This document shows, piece after piece, positions 1 to 8,236 of a stretch of DNA of 16,557 nt (within the stretch, counting starts at the first letter, position 1; each line of letters starts with the position of its first letter). The DNA lies in NCBI GenBank assembly GCA_946886065.1, contig CAMPHU010000091.1, forward strand, positions 1 to 16,557. Reading direction: 5' to 3'. Under the pieces are notes generated by a model. That model was given only the letters and a program-made list of their open reading frames with translations. It did not search any database and was not told the DNA's origin. This DNA comes from an uncultured Massilia sp. (lineage in GTDB: Bacteria > Pseudomonadota > Gammaproteobacteria > Burkholderiales > Burkholderiaceae). Both the position numbers and the translations under genes were made by a program.

Positions 1-267
1 GTGGCCGGCGATCTGCGTGACGGCTCCATCGACTGCATACCGGTCAACCTCGACTGTGCCGACATCTGCGCAGCCACGCTCAATGCGCTGGCGCGCGGTT
101 CGGCCCACCACGGCGACTTCTGCGCCCTGTGCGCCCACGTCTGCCGCGCCTGCGCCGCCAAGTGCGCCCAGCATGCGGCCATGCACAAGCATTGCGCGGA
201 ATGCCAGGCCGCCTGTGAGCGTTGCGCTGCGGAGTGCGACAAGCACGCCAGGGAAAAGCACATCTGA
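1..267 (+). CDS. Cysteine-rich four-helix copper-storage-type protein (DUF326/Csp-like), 5' truncated
   Basis: The 88 visible codons end at TGA 265-267. They encode a small protein in which 14 of 88 residues are Cys, set in repeated C-x2-C or C-x3-C pairs along predicted helices (for example CALCAHVCRACAAKC and HCAECQAACERCAAEC), with scattered His. This is the pattern of the DUF326 four-helix bundle family, which includes the copper-storage proteins Csp1/Csp3. In characterised members, Cys residues lining the core of the bundle bind many Cu(I) ions. Family members usually run to about 110-135 residues with another Cys-rich helix at the N-terminus, so the gene most likely begins outside the window; the GTG at base 1 is probably not its start. 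No signal peptide can be judged. Copper or other metal sequestration is inferred from the family. The copper-storage assignment is likely, but the exact Csp subtype is uncertain. Confidence 0.72.
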   Translation: MAGDLRDGSIDCIPVNLDCADICAATLNALARGSAHHGDFCALCAHVCRACAAKCAQHAAMHKHCAECQAACERCAAECDKHAREKHI

Positions 268-287
268 CCGCCGGCGCACGGCTGCCT

Positions 288-350
288 GTTACTTAGTAGC
301 AGTTACTTACAAATTCGCCTTGGAGTCCGGCGCGGGCGCGGCGCTAGAAT
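288..350 (+). promoter_or_regulatory. Upstream region of the lipoprotein gene: direct repeat GTTACTTA and a possible -10 box
   Basis: GTTACTTA occurs at 288-295 and again at 302-309, a perfect 8-bp direct repeat with a 14-bp period in an otherwise GC-rich gap. Downstream, TAGAAT (345-350) resembles a sigma-70 -10 box and lies 45 bp before the lipoprotein ATG. The best -35 candidate, TTGGAG at 320-325, is weak and gives a long 19-bp spacer. The repeat could be a regulator site, but no regulator can be named from sequence. Confidence 0.3.
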
Positions 351-395
351 GGGTCATTGTCCCTGATCATCCCTTACGTCCACGGGGAGGCTGCC

Positions 396-683
396 ATGAA
401 AACGCAGACCAAAGGCGTCGCGAAACGCCTCGTCATTTCGCTCCTGCTGGCTGCCGGCCTCGGCGGTTGCGCGGTGTACGGCCCCCCGTACGCGGCCTAC
501 GACGGCGGGTATGGGTACAACAGCAGTCCGGCCTACGTCTACCCGCCGGTGAGCCTGGACCTCGGCTTCTCTTACTACGACCGCGGCCCGCGCTATCACG
601 GCGGGCGCGGCTGGGGCCACAATCACTGGCGCGGGCATCACGGACGCGGCCACCATCGCGGATGGGGACGCGGCCGGCACTGA
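396..683 (+). CDS. Small Gly/His/Tyr-rich lipoprotein (PXPV-repeat-like)
   Basis: This is a 95-residue protein. The ATG at 396 was chosen because GGGGAGG (384-390) sits 5 nt upstream and because it starts a clean lipoprotein signal: Lys/Arg n-region, hydrophobic core at residues 12-22, and lipobox L22-G-G-C25. Predicted processing leaves a lipid-anchored mature protein of about 71 residues. The mature part begins with a Tyr/Pro-rich stretch (YGPPYAAYDGGYGYN, then a YVYPPVSLDLGFSYY segment) and ends in a basic tail made almost only of Gly, His, Arg and Trp (residues about 65-95). Small envelope proteins of this composition, including PXPV-repeat proteins, are common in Burkholderiales, and their function is unknown. 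The His-rich tail could bind metal, and the copper-storage-type gene lies upstream, but that link is speculative. It converges on the oxidoreductase gene with 21 bp between the two stop codons. Confidence 0.75.
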   Translation: MKTQTKGVAKRLVISLLLAAGLGGCAVYGPPYAAYDGGYGYNSSPAYVYPPVSLDLGFSYYDRGPRYHGGRGWGHNHWRGHHGRGHHRGWGRGRH

Positions 684-704
684 GCTTGCCGCGCCGGCCC
701 GCGC

Positions 705-3700
705 TCAGGCCTGGCGCTTGATCGGGATGATGCGCGCCGGCGGATGGCGGTAAGCCGCCATCAGCGCCGCCCACTGCGCATCCATCGCGTCCATGGCCGC
801 TTCCTTGACGTGGCCATAGCCCCGCACGCCGTCCGGCAGCTGCGCCAGCTTGAGCGCCGCTTCCCTGTTCTCCACCGTCAAGCCGGTCGCCAGCTCGCGC
901 ACGAAGTCCAGGTAACGGTCGCGCAGCGCGCGCTCGCGCTTGCGCTCGTGGGTGTAGCCGAACACGTCGAAAGGCGTGCCGCGCAAGCCCTTGAAGCGTG
1001 CCAGCGCGCCGAACACCGGCATCAGCCAGGCGCCGAACTGCATCTTGGCCGGCACGTTCGAGCCCGGCTTGCGGCGTGCCAGCAGCGGCGGCGCCAAATG
1101 GAAGGCGAGCTTGTAGTCGCCCTCGAACTGGGCCGCGATCTGTTCGCGGAAAGCGGGATCGGCATGCAGGCGCGCCACTTCGTACTCGTCCTTGTAGGCC
1201 ATGACCTTGAACAGGTTGCGCGCCACCGCCTTGCTCAGCTGCTTGCGCGAAGCGGCGCCTTCCAGCGCGGTCTCGCGCTGCTCGACGGCGGCCACCGCGT
1301 CCTGGTAGAGCCGTGCATAGGCGGCGTCCTGGTAGCGCGTCAGCCATTCGGCACGGAAGGCGATGGTATCGGCCAGCGGCTTCGGCGCGCTGAACTGGAT
1401 CACCTGGGAAGGCTGGTTGAGACGGTCGAGCGCCTTCTCGTCGGCGGCGGCCAGGCGGCCAAGCGTGAAGGCGCGCTTGTTCATGTCGACCGCCACGGCA
1501 TTCAGTTCGATCGCGCGCATCAGCGCCGCCAGGCTCACCGGCACCAGGCCCTGCTGCCAGGCATAGCCCATCAGGAGGATATTGCTGCCGATGGTGTCGC
1601 CCAGGAAGCGCGCTGCGATCTGCTGGGCGTTCAGGCGCAGCAGGCCGGCCTCGCCGGCGGCCGCGCCGAGCTTCTCGAGCAGGCCTTCCTTGTTGATCGA
1701 GGCATCGCGGTCGCGGGTGAAGTCGGCGGTCGGGATTTCGTACTCGTTGGCGACCACGCGGGTGTGCCCTTCACGCATCACGGCCAGGCCGTCCGGCATC
1801 GCGGCCACCACCAGGTCGCAGGCGAACACCGCGTCGGCCTGGCGCAGGTCGATGCGCACCTGGTGCAGGCGTTCCGGCGAGGACGCGACCCGCACGTGCG
1901 ACAGCACCGCGCCACCCTTCTGGGCGAAGCCCATGAAGTCCAGGGTCGAGGCGCCCTTGCCTTCCAGGTGGGCGGCCATCGTGATCAGGGCGCCCACGGT
2001 GACCACGCCGGTGCCGCCGACGCCTGCCACGAGGATCTCGTAGGGTTTATGGAGCGCATGGACGGGCGGCGCCGGATAGGCCGCCAGCGCCCCCTCCAGG
2101 TCCGCCAGCGACAGCGACACGGCGGCCGGCTTGCGCAGCGCGCCGCCCAGCACCGAGACGAAGCTCGGGCAGAAGCCCTCGACGCAGGAATAATCCTTGT
2201 TGCAGGACGACTGCTCGATCTGGCGCTTGCGGCCCAGTTCCGTCTCCAGCGGCAGGATCGACAGGCAGTTGGACTGCACGCCGCAGTCGCCGCAGCCCTC
2301 GCACACGGCCGGGTTGATGACCATGCGGCGCGCCGGGTCGGGGAACACGGTCTTGTCCGGGGTGTTCTTCTTGCGGCGGCGGCGCTTCTCGGCGGCGCAG
2401 GTCTGGTCGTACACCAGCACCGTCACGCCGGGAATCTCGCGCAGCATGCGCTGGATGGCGTCCAGCTCGCCGCGGTGATGTACGGTGACGCCGGGGACCA
2501 GGCTGACGCCCTGGTAGCGGCCGGGATCGTCCGTCACCACCACGACCTTCTTCGCGCCCTCGCTGCAGACCTGCTGCACGATCTGCGGCACCGACAGGCT
2601 GCCGTCCACCGGCTGGCCGCCGGTCATCGCCACGGCGTCGTTGTAGAGGATCTTGTAGGTGATGTCGATGCCGGCCGCGATGGCCTGGCGGATCGCCAGC
2701 GATCCCGAATGGTAGAAGGTGCCGTCGCCCAGGTTCTGGAAGATGTGCTTCTCGCCCACGAAGGGCGCCGAACCGGCCCAGCTGATGCCCTCGCCGCCCA
2801 TCTGCGACAGGTAATAGGTGTCGCGCTTCATCCAGGTGGCCATGAAGTGGCAGCCGATGCCGGCCAGGGCACGGCTGCCTTCCGGCACGCGGGTCGAGGT
2901 GTTGTGCGGGCAGCCGGAGCAGAAGTACGGCGTGCGGCGGATGCCGTCGGCGCTGTTCGAAGGCAGCTCGGCGGCGCAAAATGCCGGCAGCATGCGCGCC
3001 AGCTCCAGCTGCGGGAAGCGCGGCGCCAGCCAGCGCACCAGCACCGGGGCGATGCGCGAAGGGCGCAGCTCGCCCAGGGCCGACAGCAAGGGCTGGCCTT
3101 CGGGGTCGGTTTTGCCGATGACGGCGGGACGCCGGCCGGCCGGCAGGTTGTAGAACAGGTTCTTGACCTGCTGTTCGATGACCGGGCCCTTTTCCTCCAC
3201 CACCAGGATCTCGTCCAGGCCGGCGGCGAAGGCCGACAGGCGGGTGTGCTCGAGCGGATAGCTCAGGCCCGGCTTGTACAGGCGCACGCCCAGGGCTTCC
3301 AGCTGCGCCAGGCCCAGGTCCATGCGCTCCAGCGCTTCCAGCAGGTCGAGGTAGGCCTTGCCGGTGCTGATGATGCCGATCTTCGCTTGCGGCGCCGGCA
3401 CCACCAGGCGGTCGATGGAGTTGGCGCGCGCGAAAGCCTGCACGGCTTCCAGCTTGGCCGCTACACGCTGCTCCAGGGCCAGGCCGGGCAAATCCGGCCA
3501 GCGGTTGTGCAGCCCATCCGGCGGCGGCACGTAATCGGCAGGCGCGACGAAGCGCGGCATGGCCGGCAGCTCGACCACGGCGCCGCCCTCCACCGTCTCC
3601 GAAATGGCCTTGAAGCCGCACCAGGCGCCCGAGAAGCGCGACAGTGCCCAGCCGTACAGGCCGAACTCCAGGTATTCCTGGATGTTGGCGGGATTAATGA

Positions 3701-4244
3701 CCGGCATGCCCCAGGCCATCAGCGCCTGCTCGCTCTGGTGCGGCATGGACGAGGACACGCAGCCGTGGTCGTCGCCCAGGATGACCAGCACGCCGCCATG
3801 CGGCGAGGAACCGTAGACATGGCCGTGCTTGAGCGCGTCGCCGGCGCGGTCCACGCCGGGGCCCTTGCCGTACCACATGGCGAACACGCCGTCGACCTTG
3901 CGGGTGGGGTTGGCCTCGACCTGCTGCGAGCCCATCACCGCGGTCGCGCCCAGCTCTTCGTTGATCGCGGGGAGGAACTCGATCCTGTGCTGCTCCAGCA
4001 GCTCGCGGGCGCGCCAGAGTTCCTGGTCGACCGCGCCCAGCGGCGAGCCGCGGTAGCCGCTGACGAAGCCGGCGGTATTCAGCTGCTGCGCCTCGTCGCA
4101 ACGCTTCTGCATGCACAGCAGGCGCACCAGCGCCTGGGTGCCGGTCAGGAAGACCCGGCCCTGATGGCGGGTCAGGTTGTCGGTCAGCGCGTAGTCCGGG
4201 TCGGCCAGGCGGATCGGCGCAGAGGTCTCCATCGTCGTGTCCAT
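705..4244 (-). CDS. Indolepyruvate ferredoxin oxidoreductase, fused alpha/beta/gamma-type single chain
   Basis: This 1179-residue cytoplasmic enzyme is predicted to decarboxylate arylpyruvates (indolepyruvate, phenylpyruvate) oxidatively to aryl-acetyl-CoA, in catabolism of aromatic amino acids. Domains in order: an N-terminal pyruvate-ferredoxin-oxidoreductase-like domain (GYRGSPLGAVD near residue 63); a TPP-binding domain at about 440-610 (FCSGCPHNTST, GDGTFYHSG, then NDAVAMTGGQ); a Cys-rich cluster region at about 645-690 (C-x2-C-x2-C-x5-C, then C-x5-C-x4-C); a gamma-type domain from about 735 (GVGGTGVVTVGAL); and a C-terminal region matching the one found in aerobic bacterial homologues. 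Archaeal IorA and IorB are separate chains; a single chain of about 1150-1190 residues is usual in proteobacteria. The Cys spacing differs from a classic 2[4Fe-4S] ferredoxin module. The start at 4244 lacks a clear Shine-Dalgarno; an in-frame ATG four codons in is possible. It is transcribed divergently from the Lrp-type gene, the likely regulator. The reading frame is intact. Confidence 0.9.
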   Translation of the reverse strand: MDTTMETSAPIRLADPDYALTDNLTRHQGRVFLTGTQALVRLLCMQKRCDEAQQLNTAGFVSGYRGSPLGAVDQELWRARELLEQHRIEFLPAINEELGATAVMGSQQVEANPTRKVDGVFAMWYGKGPGVDRAGDALKHGHVYGSSPHGGVLVILGDDHGCVSSSMPHQSEQALMAWGMPVINPANIQEYLEFGLYGWALSRFSGAWCGFKAISETVEGGAVVELPAMPRFVAPADYVPPPDGLHNRWPDLPGLALEQRVAAKLEAVQAFARANSIDRLVVPAPQAKIGIISTGKAYLDLLEALERMDLGLAQLEALGVRLYKPGLSYPLEHTRLSAFAAGLDEILVVEEKGPVIEQQVKNLFYNLPAGRRPAVIGKTDPEGQPLLSALGELRPSRIAPVLVRWLAPRFPQLELARMLPAFCAAELPSNSADGIRRTPYFCSGCPHNTSTRVPEGSRALAGIGCHFMATWMKRDTYYLSQMGGEGISWAGSAPFVGEKHIFQNLGDGTFYHSGSLAIRQAIAAGIDITYKILYNDAVAMTGGQPVDGSLSVPQIVQQVCSEGAKKVVVVTDDPGRYQGVSLVPGVTVHHRGELDAIQRMLREIPGVTVLVYDQTCAAEKRRRRKKNTPDKTVFPDPARRMVINPAVCEGCGDCGVQSNCLSILPLETELGRKRQIEQSSCNKDYSCVEGFCPSFVSVLGGALRKPAAVSLSLADLEGALAAYPAPPVHALHKPYEILVAGVGGTGVVTVGALITMAAHLEGKGASTLDFMGFAQKGGAVLSHVRVASSPERLHQVRIDLRQADAVFACDLVVAAMPDGLAVMREGHTRVVANEYEIPTADFTRDRDASINKEGLLEKLGAAAGEAGLLRLNAQQIAARFLGDTIGSNILLMGYAWQQGLVPVSLAALMRAIELNAVAVDMNKRAFTLGRLAAADEKALDRLNQPSQVIQFSAPKPLADTIAFRAEWLTRYQDAAYARLYQDAVAAVEQRETALEGAASRKQLSKAVARNLFKVMAYKDEYEVARLHADPAFREQIAAQFEGDYKLAFHLAPPLLARRKPGSNVPAKMQFGAWLMPVFGALARFKGLRGTPFDVFGYTHERKRERALRDRYLDFVRELATGLTVENREAALKLAQLPDGVRGYGHVKEAAMDAMDAQWAALMAAYRHPPARIIPIKRQA

Positions 4245-4368
4245 GTTTTCTTATTGTGTGAGTCGAAAAGATGACAGAAGGATATGCCTTGCAGAGAGAA
4301 ATATTTTTTCTATCTTTTCGGTTTTCGGCACTAGAATTGCAAAAATCTTTCTAGAATCACCGTGAAAA
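4245..4368. promoter_or_regulatory. Divergent control region between the oxidoreductase and Lrp-type genes, rich in short repeats
   Basis: This 124-bp gap is clearly AT-rich compared with its surroundings. It contains a perfect 9-bp inverted repeat, CGAAAAGAT (4264-4272) and ATCTTTTCG (4312-4320); a tandem repeat TTTTCGG (4315-4321 and 4322-4328); an AAATATTT palindrome (4299-4306); and a direct repeat CTAGAAT (4331-4337 and 4351-4357, 20-bp period), the second copy lying inside the palindrome TTCTAGAA (4349-4356). Each TAGAAT core also resembles a -10 box for the plus-strand gene, but I find no convincing -35. Lrp/AsnC proteins often bind several phased degenerate sites in such a gap, so autoregulation and control of the oxidoreductase gene are likely. 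Which repeat is the operator is not known. Confidence 0.55.
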
Positions 4369-4836
4369 ATGAAAAACACACCGATTGACCACGCATCCGT
4401 GAAAATCCTGTGCGAACTGCAGAAGAACGGCAGGATTTCCTCGAACGAGCTGGCGGAGAAGGTCGGGCTGTCGGCCAGCCCCTGCTGGCGCCGCCAGAAG
4501 GAACTGGAGGACAACGGCACCATCCTGCGCTACACCGCCCTGCTCGACCGGCGCAAGCTGGGACTGGCGGTGGTCTGCCTGCTGCACGTGTCGCTGCTGC
4601 GCCATGCGGAAGGGGTGGTCGAGCAGTTCGAGGAAGCGATGCGCCTGCGGCCGGAAGTCGTGGAGTGCTACGAGACCACGGGCAATTCGGATTACCTGGT
4701 CAAGGTCGTGGTGGCGGACATGGATGCCTACCACGATTTCCTGCATAACGTGATGGTGAAGCTGAACGGCGTCTCGCAGGTGAATACCAGCGTGGCGCTG
4801 CGCGAAGTGAAGTACGAAACGGCGCTGCCGCTCTAG
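4369..4836 (+). CDS. Lrp/AsnC family transcriptional regulator
   Basis: The 155-residue protein has the standard length and layout of the family. An N-terminal winged helix-turn-helix at about residues 6-55 carries the family signature (RISSNELAEKVGLSASPCWRR, then the wing GTILRYTALLDRRKLGL). A C-terminal RAM (ligand-sensing and oligomerisation) domain follows at about 65-150. Family members bind amino acids or related metabolites and assemble as dimers to octamers. Being divergent from the arylpyruvate oxidoreductase, it probably senses an aromatic amino acid or its keto acid and controls that gene; this is inference from position. The ATG at 4369 is used; a GTG two codons upstream (4363) is in frame, and neither has a strong ribosome site. 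It converges on the TctC-like gene with 9 bp between stop codons and no clear terminator hairpin. Confidence 0.9.
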   Translation: MKNTPIDHASVKILCELQKNGRISSNELAEKVGLSASPCWRRQKELEDNGTILRYTALLDRRKLGLAVVCLLHVSLLRHAEGVVEQFEEAMRLRPEVVECYETTGNSDYLVKVVVADMDAYHDFLHNVMVKLNGVSQVNTSVALREVKYETALPL

Positions 4837-4845
4837 CGCGGCGCT

Positions 4846-5820
4846 TCAGCGCTCGCGCACCAGCCTGAACTGGACGGCGCGCCGGTTGTAGTCGGCGATG
4901 GACTGCTTGACGTAGCGGGTGAGCGCGTCGCCGGTGAGCGAAAACGGATACAGGCCCGCCTCCTGGCGCATGCGCGAAAATTCCGGCCGCGTCTCCATGT
5001 GGGCGAAGGCGGCGACCCAGCGCCGGTAGTCGGCGTCCGGCACGTCCGGCCCCATCCACACCCCGCGGATCACGGGCCACACCACGTCGTAGCCTTGTTC
5101 GCGCGCGGTCGGCACACTGGCCAGGATGCCCGGCAGGCGCTGCTCGGACAGCACCGCCAGCACCCTCACCTGGCCACGGCTGGCGTACAGCAGGGCTTCG
5201 GAGGTGTCGCCGGAAATCGCCTGCACATGGCCGGCCTGCATGGCGACGAACTGCTCGCCGCCGCCTTCCAGCGCCACGAAGCGCAGCTTGCGCGGCTCGA
5301 CGCCGGCCAGCTGCACCAGCAGCGCCATCTTCATCCAGTCCTGGCTGCCGATGGTGCCGGACATGCCGACCAGCACCCGGCGCGGATCGCGCTTCAAGGC
5401 CTGGAGCAGTTCGCGCAGCGAACGGTAGGGGGAATTGGCAGGCACGGCGATCATGCCGTAGTCGGCGCCGAAGGCCGCGACCCAGCGCACGTCGTCGGCG
5501 CTGGCCTTGCCGAATTTGCCACGCGCCAGGTTCAGCACCGAGCCGCCGGAAAACGCGACCAGGGTGTTCGGCTCGTTGCGGCGCTGCGAGACCAGGGTGT
5601 GCCAGGCCACGGCGCCGACGCCGCCCGGCATGTAGCTCAGCCTGAGCGCGGGCGCCCCCGGTTCCCCCGGCAAGGCATGCTGGGCCAGCTTGCAGGTCAG
5701 GTCCATGGCGCCGCCGGGCTTGGACGGCACCAGGCATTCGGCCCCGGCCGGCTGCCCGGCGTGGGCCTGCCAGCAGGCGGCCGCCAGCAGCGGTAACAGG
5801 AGGGTGCGCAGCATCTTCAT
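4846..5820 (-). CDS. tctC: TctC-like (Bug family) periplasmic tricarboxylate-binding protein
   Basis: This 324-residue protein is predicted to bind citrate or another carboxylate in the periplasm. The start at 5820 begins a signal peptide (MKMLRTLLLPLLAAACWQAHA) with AHA as the likely signal peptidase I site after residue 21. C16 follows L-A-A-A and is a poor lipobox. The mature N-terminus carries the Bug/TctC ligand-loop signature PSKPGGAMDLTC (residues 32-43) with a second Cys at 29, then the MPGGVGAVA segment and the GMSGTIGSQDW stretch. Length matches the family (about 320-330). Normally such proteins serve a TctA/TctB membrane pair; none is present here. Instead the neighbours are tctD-tctE, divergent, and a CitMHS symporter. 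Its promoter carries the same operator-like element as the symporter gene (5847-5880), so the two are probably co-regulated. It may act as co-sensor to TctE rather than as a transport subunit (inference). Confidence 0.85.
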   Translation of the reverse strand: MKMLRTLLLPLLAAACWQAHAGQPAGAECLVPSKPGGAMDLTCKLAQHALPGEPGAPALRLSYMPGGVGAVAWHTLVSQRRNEPNTLVAFSGGSVLNLARGKFGKASADDVRWVAAFGADYGMIAVPANSPYRSLRELLQALKRDPRRVLVGMSGTIGSQDWMKMALLVQLAGVEPRKLRFVALEGGGEQFVAMQAGHVQAISGDTSEALLYASRGQVRVLAVLSEQRLPGILASVPTAREQGYDVVWPVIRGVWMGPDVPDADYRRWVAAFAHMETRPEFSRMRQEAGLYPFSLTGDALTRYVKQSIADYNRRAVQFRLVRER

Positions 5821-5846
5821 GGAGTCATCATAGCGCGTGGCCGCCG

Positions 5847-5880
5847 ACTGTACAGCGGCCAAGCTTTCAATTCGCTTTCA
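5847..5880 (-). promoter_or_regulatory. Candidate TctD operator and -10 box of the TctC-like gene
   Basis: Read on the minus strand, TGAAAGC lies at 5880-5874 and again at 5869-5863 (4-bp spacer, 11-bp period). Exactly 10 bp later comes TACAGT (5852-5847), a plausible -10 box. The hexamer at the normal -35 position is GCGAAT, far from TTGACA, as expected for an activator-dependent promoter. The implied transcript starts near 5840, about 20 nt before the ATG. The same element with identical spacing precedes the CitMHS gene at 8107-8140. OmpR-family regulators such as PhoB bind 7-bp direct repeats with an 11-bp period, and tctD lies next door. Assignment to TctD is inference. Confidence 0.65.
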
Positions 5881-5959
5881 GCGCGGGCAGGCGTTGTGGA
5901 AATCCCCTATCGGCGCCCGTATCGGTCCAACCCGGGCCCCGGCGCGCGGAAATTGCGCT

Positions 5960-5965
5960 TACACT
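5960..5965 (+). promoter_or_regulatory. Possible -10 box of a leaderless tctD transcript
   Basis: TACACT (5960-5965) matches four of six TATAAT positions and ends 6 nt before the tctD ATG at 5972, so transcription would begin at or next to the A of the start codon. There is no Shine-Dalgarno sequence in the bases before that ATG, which fits a leaderless message. I find no convincing -35 hexamer upstream, so this is tentative. Confidence 0.35.
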
Positions 5966-5971
5966 GGCGCG

Positions 5972-6663
5972 ATGAGAATCCTGCTAGTCGAAGACCACGT
6001 CGAACTCCAGCACTGGGTATCCAAGGCCCTGCGCGACGCCAAGCTCACCGTCGAATGCGCGTCCAGCGGCGCCGATGCCGACGCCCTGCTGCACACCCAG
6101 GACTATGCCCTGGTGATCCTCGACCTGACCCTGCCCAGGATGGACGGCCTGGACGTGCTGCGCCGCCTGCGCGCGCGCGGCGGCCCGCGCGGGGGCACGC
6201 CGGTGCTGATCCTGACCGCGCGCGGCGGCCTGGAAGAAAAGGTGCAAGGCCTGAACCTGGGCGCCGACGACTACCTGGCCAAGCCCTTCGAGCTGGTCGA
6301 ACTGGAGGCGCGCGTCAAGGCGCTGCTGCGGCGGCGCTTCGGCGGCGGCAACGAGAACCTGGTGCAGCGCTGCGGCGAGCTCAGTTTCGACACGGTCTCG
6401 CGCATGTTCCACTACTGCGGCGAGCCGCTGGCCCTGACGCCGCGCGAGCACGCGGTGCTGGAGGCGCTGATCGCGCGCCCCGGCCGTGCCCTCTCGAAAG
6501 ACAAGCTGTTCGACGAAGTGTTCGCCCTGGTCGACGACGCCAGCGTGGACGCCATCGAGCTGTACATCCACCGCATCCGCAAGAAGCTCGAACGCCGGCC
6601 CGAAGGCAATGCCGCGATCGTGACCCTGCGCGGCATCGGCTACCTGCTGCAGGAGCGCCCGGC

Positions 6664-6667
<4 letters not shown>
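5972..6667 (+). CDS. tctD: OmpR-family response regulator, TctD-like
   Basis: This is a 231-residue cytoplasmic regulator. The receiver domain (residues 1-118) has the full active site: E7/D8, phospho-acceptor D51 in VILDLTLPRMDG, T82 and K104 in AKPF. The C-terminal winged-helix DNA-binding domain spans about 130-226 (LALTPREHAVLEALIARPG, then VDAIELYIHRIRKKL and the IVTLRGIGYLL wing). Sequence character and neighbours match TctD of tricarboxylate-uptake systems, though QseB-type regulators look similar. The ATG at 5972 is chosen because it starts the beta-1 strand (MRILLVEDH) where family members begin; upstream in-frame codons do not resemble a receiver domain. Its stop overlaps the tctE start by 4 nt. 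Repeats with the expected form of an OmpR-type site lie on both sides of the tctDE operon, at 5863-5880 and 8107-8124. Confidence 0.9.
6651..6655 (+). promoter_or_regulatory. Ribosome binding site that fixes the TTG start of tctE
   Basis: AGGAG lies inside the end of tctD, 8 nt before the TTG at 6664. No ATG or GTG in the tctE frame lies nearby ahead of the first membrane segment, so this site decides the start. The arrangement implies translational coupling of the kinase to the regulator. Confidence 0.6.
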
Positions 6668-8106
<1,439 letters not shown>

Positions 8107-8109
<3 letters not shown>

Positions 8110-8140
8110 AAGCTAACTGAAAGCCGGCCCCGCCTATAGT
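8107..8140 (+). promoter_or_regulatory. Candidate TctD operator and -10 box of the CitMHS transporter gene
   Basis: TGAAAGC occurs at 8107-8113 and 8118-8124 (4-bp spacer, 11-bp period), followed after exactly 10 bp by TATAGT (8135-8140). The hexamer at the -35 position is GCTAAC, with almost no match to TTGACA. The layout is the same, base for base in spacing, as the element in front of the TctC-like gene (5847-5880). It suggests activation by a directly repeated OmpR-type dimer overlapping the -35, with transcription starting near 8147. TctD is the obvious candidate regulator; whether phospho-TctD activates or represses cannot be read from sequence. Confidence 0.68.
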
Positions 8141-8151
8141 TGGCGCAACAA

Positions 8152-8168
8152 GGCCGGGACCGCCGGCC
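8152..8168 (+). other. GC-rich hairpin at the predicted 5' end of the transporter mRNA
   Basis: GGCCGG (8152-8157), a 5-nt loop, and CCGGCC (8163-8168) form a perfect 6-bp stem. It starts about 5 nt after the transcription start predicted from the -10 box at 8135-8140 and is followed by a short A/T island (8169-8181) rather than a T run. That argues against an ordinary terminator for tctE. A 5'-terminal stem that protects the message, or a weak attenuator, is possible. Confidence 0.35.
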
Positions 8169-8236
8169 AATAAAAAATATTGACGACAGCTTCGCCGCGC
8201 CCCCGCGCGCGCCGCGGCACTTCTGAGGAGAATCCC

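Noticed and set aside
681..707. TGAGC / GCTCA inverted repeat spanning the convergent stop codons of the lipoprotein and oxidoreductase genes as a terminator
   Set aside because: The stem is only 5 bp with a 17-nt loop and no T run on either strand; the symmetry largely comes from the two TGA stops.
744..4274. An open frame of 1176 codons on the plus strand opposite the oxidoreductase gene
   Set aside because: It is rich in Arg, His, Gln and Ala with no domain signature, and mirrors the strong codon bias of the minus-strand gene, which has clear TPP, Fe-S and gamma domains.
4837..4853. Short AGCGC / GCGCT symmetry between the Lrp-type and TctC-like genes as a bidirectional terminator
   Set aside because: Stem of about 5 bp in GC-rich sequence, no T tract; not distinguishable from chance.
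5821..5862. Longer start of the TctC-like protein at 5862
   Set aside because: It would put 14 polar residues in front of a good signal peptide and would start upstream of the predicted transcription start near 5840.
5908..5925. Direct repeat TATCGG (5908-5913, 5920-5925) upstream of tctD as a second regulator site
   Set aside because: Only 6 bp with a 12-bp period, no second copy elsewhere, and not placed well relative to a promoter.
8152..8181. GGCCGG/CCGGCC hairpin as a rho-independent terminator of tctE
   Set aside because: It is followed by A-rich rather than T-rich sequence on the plus strand, and on the minus strand no gene needs termination there.
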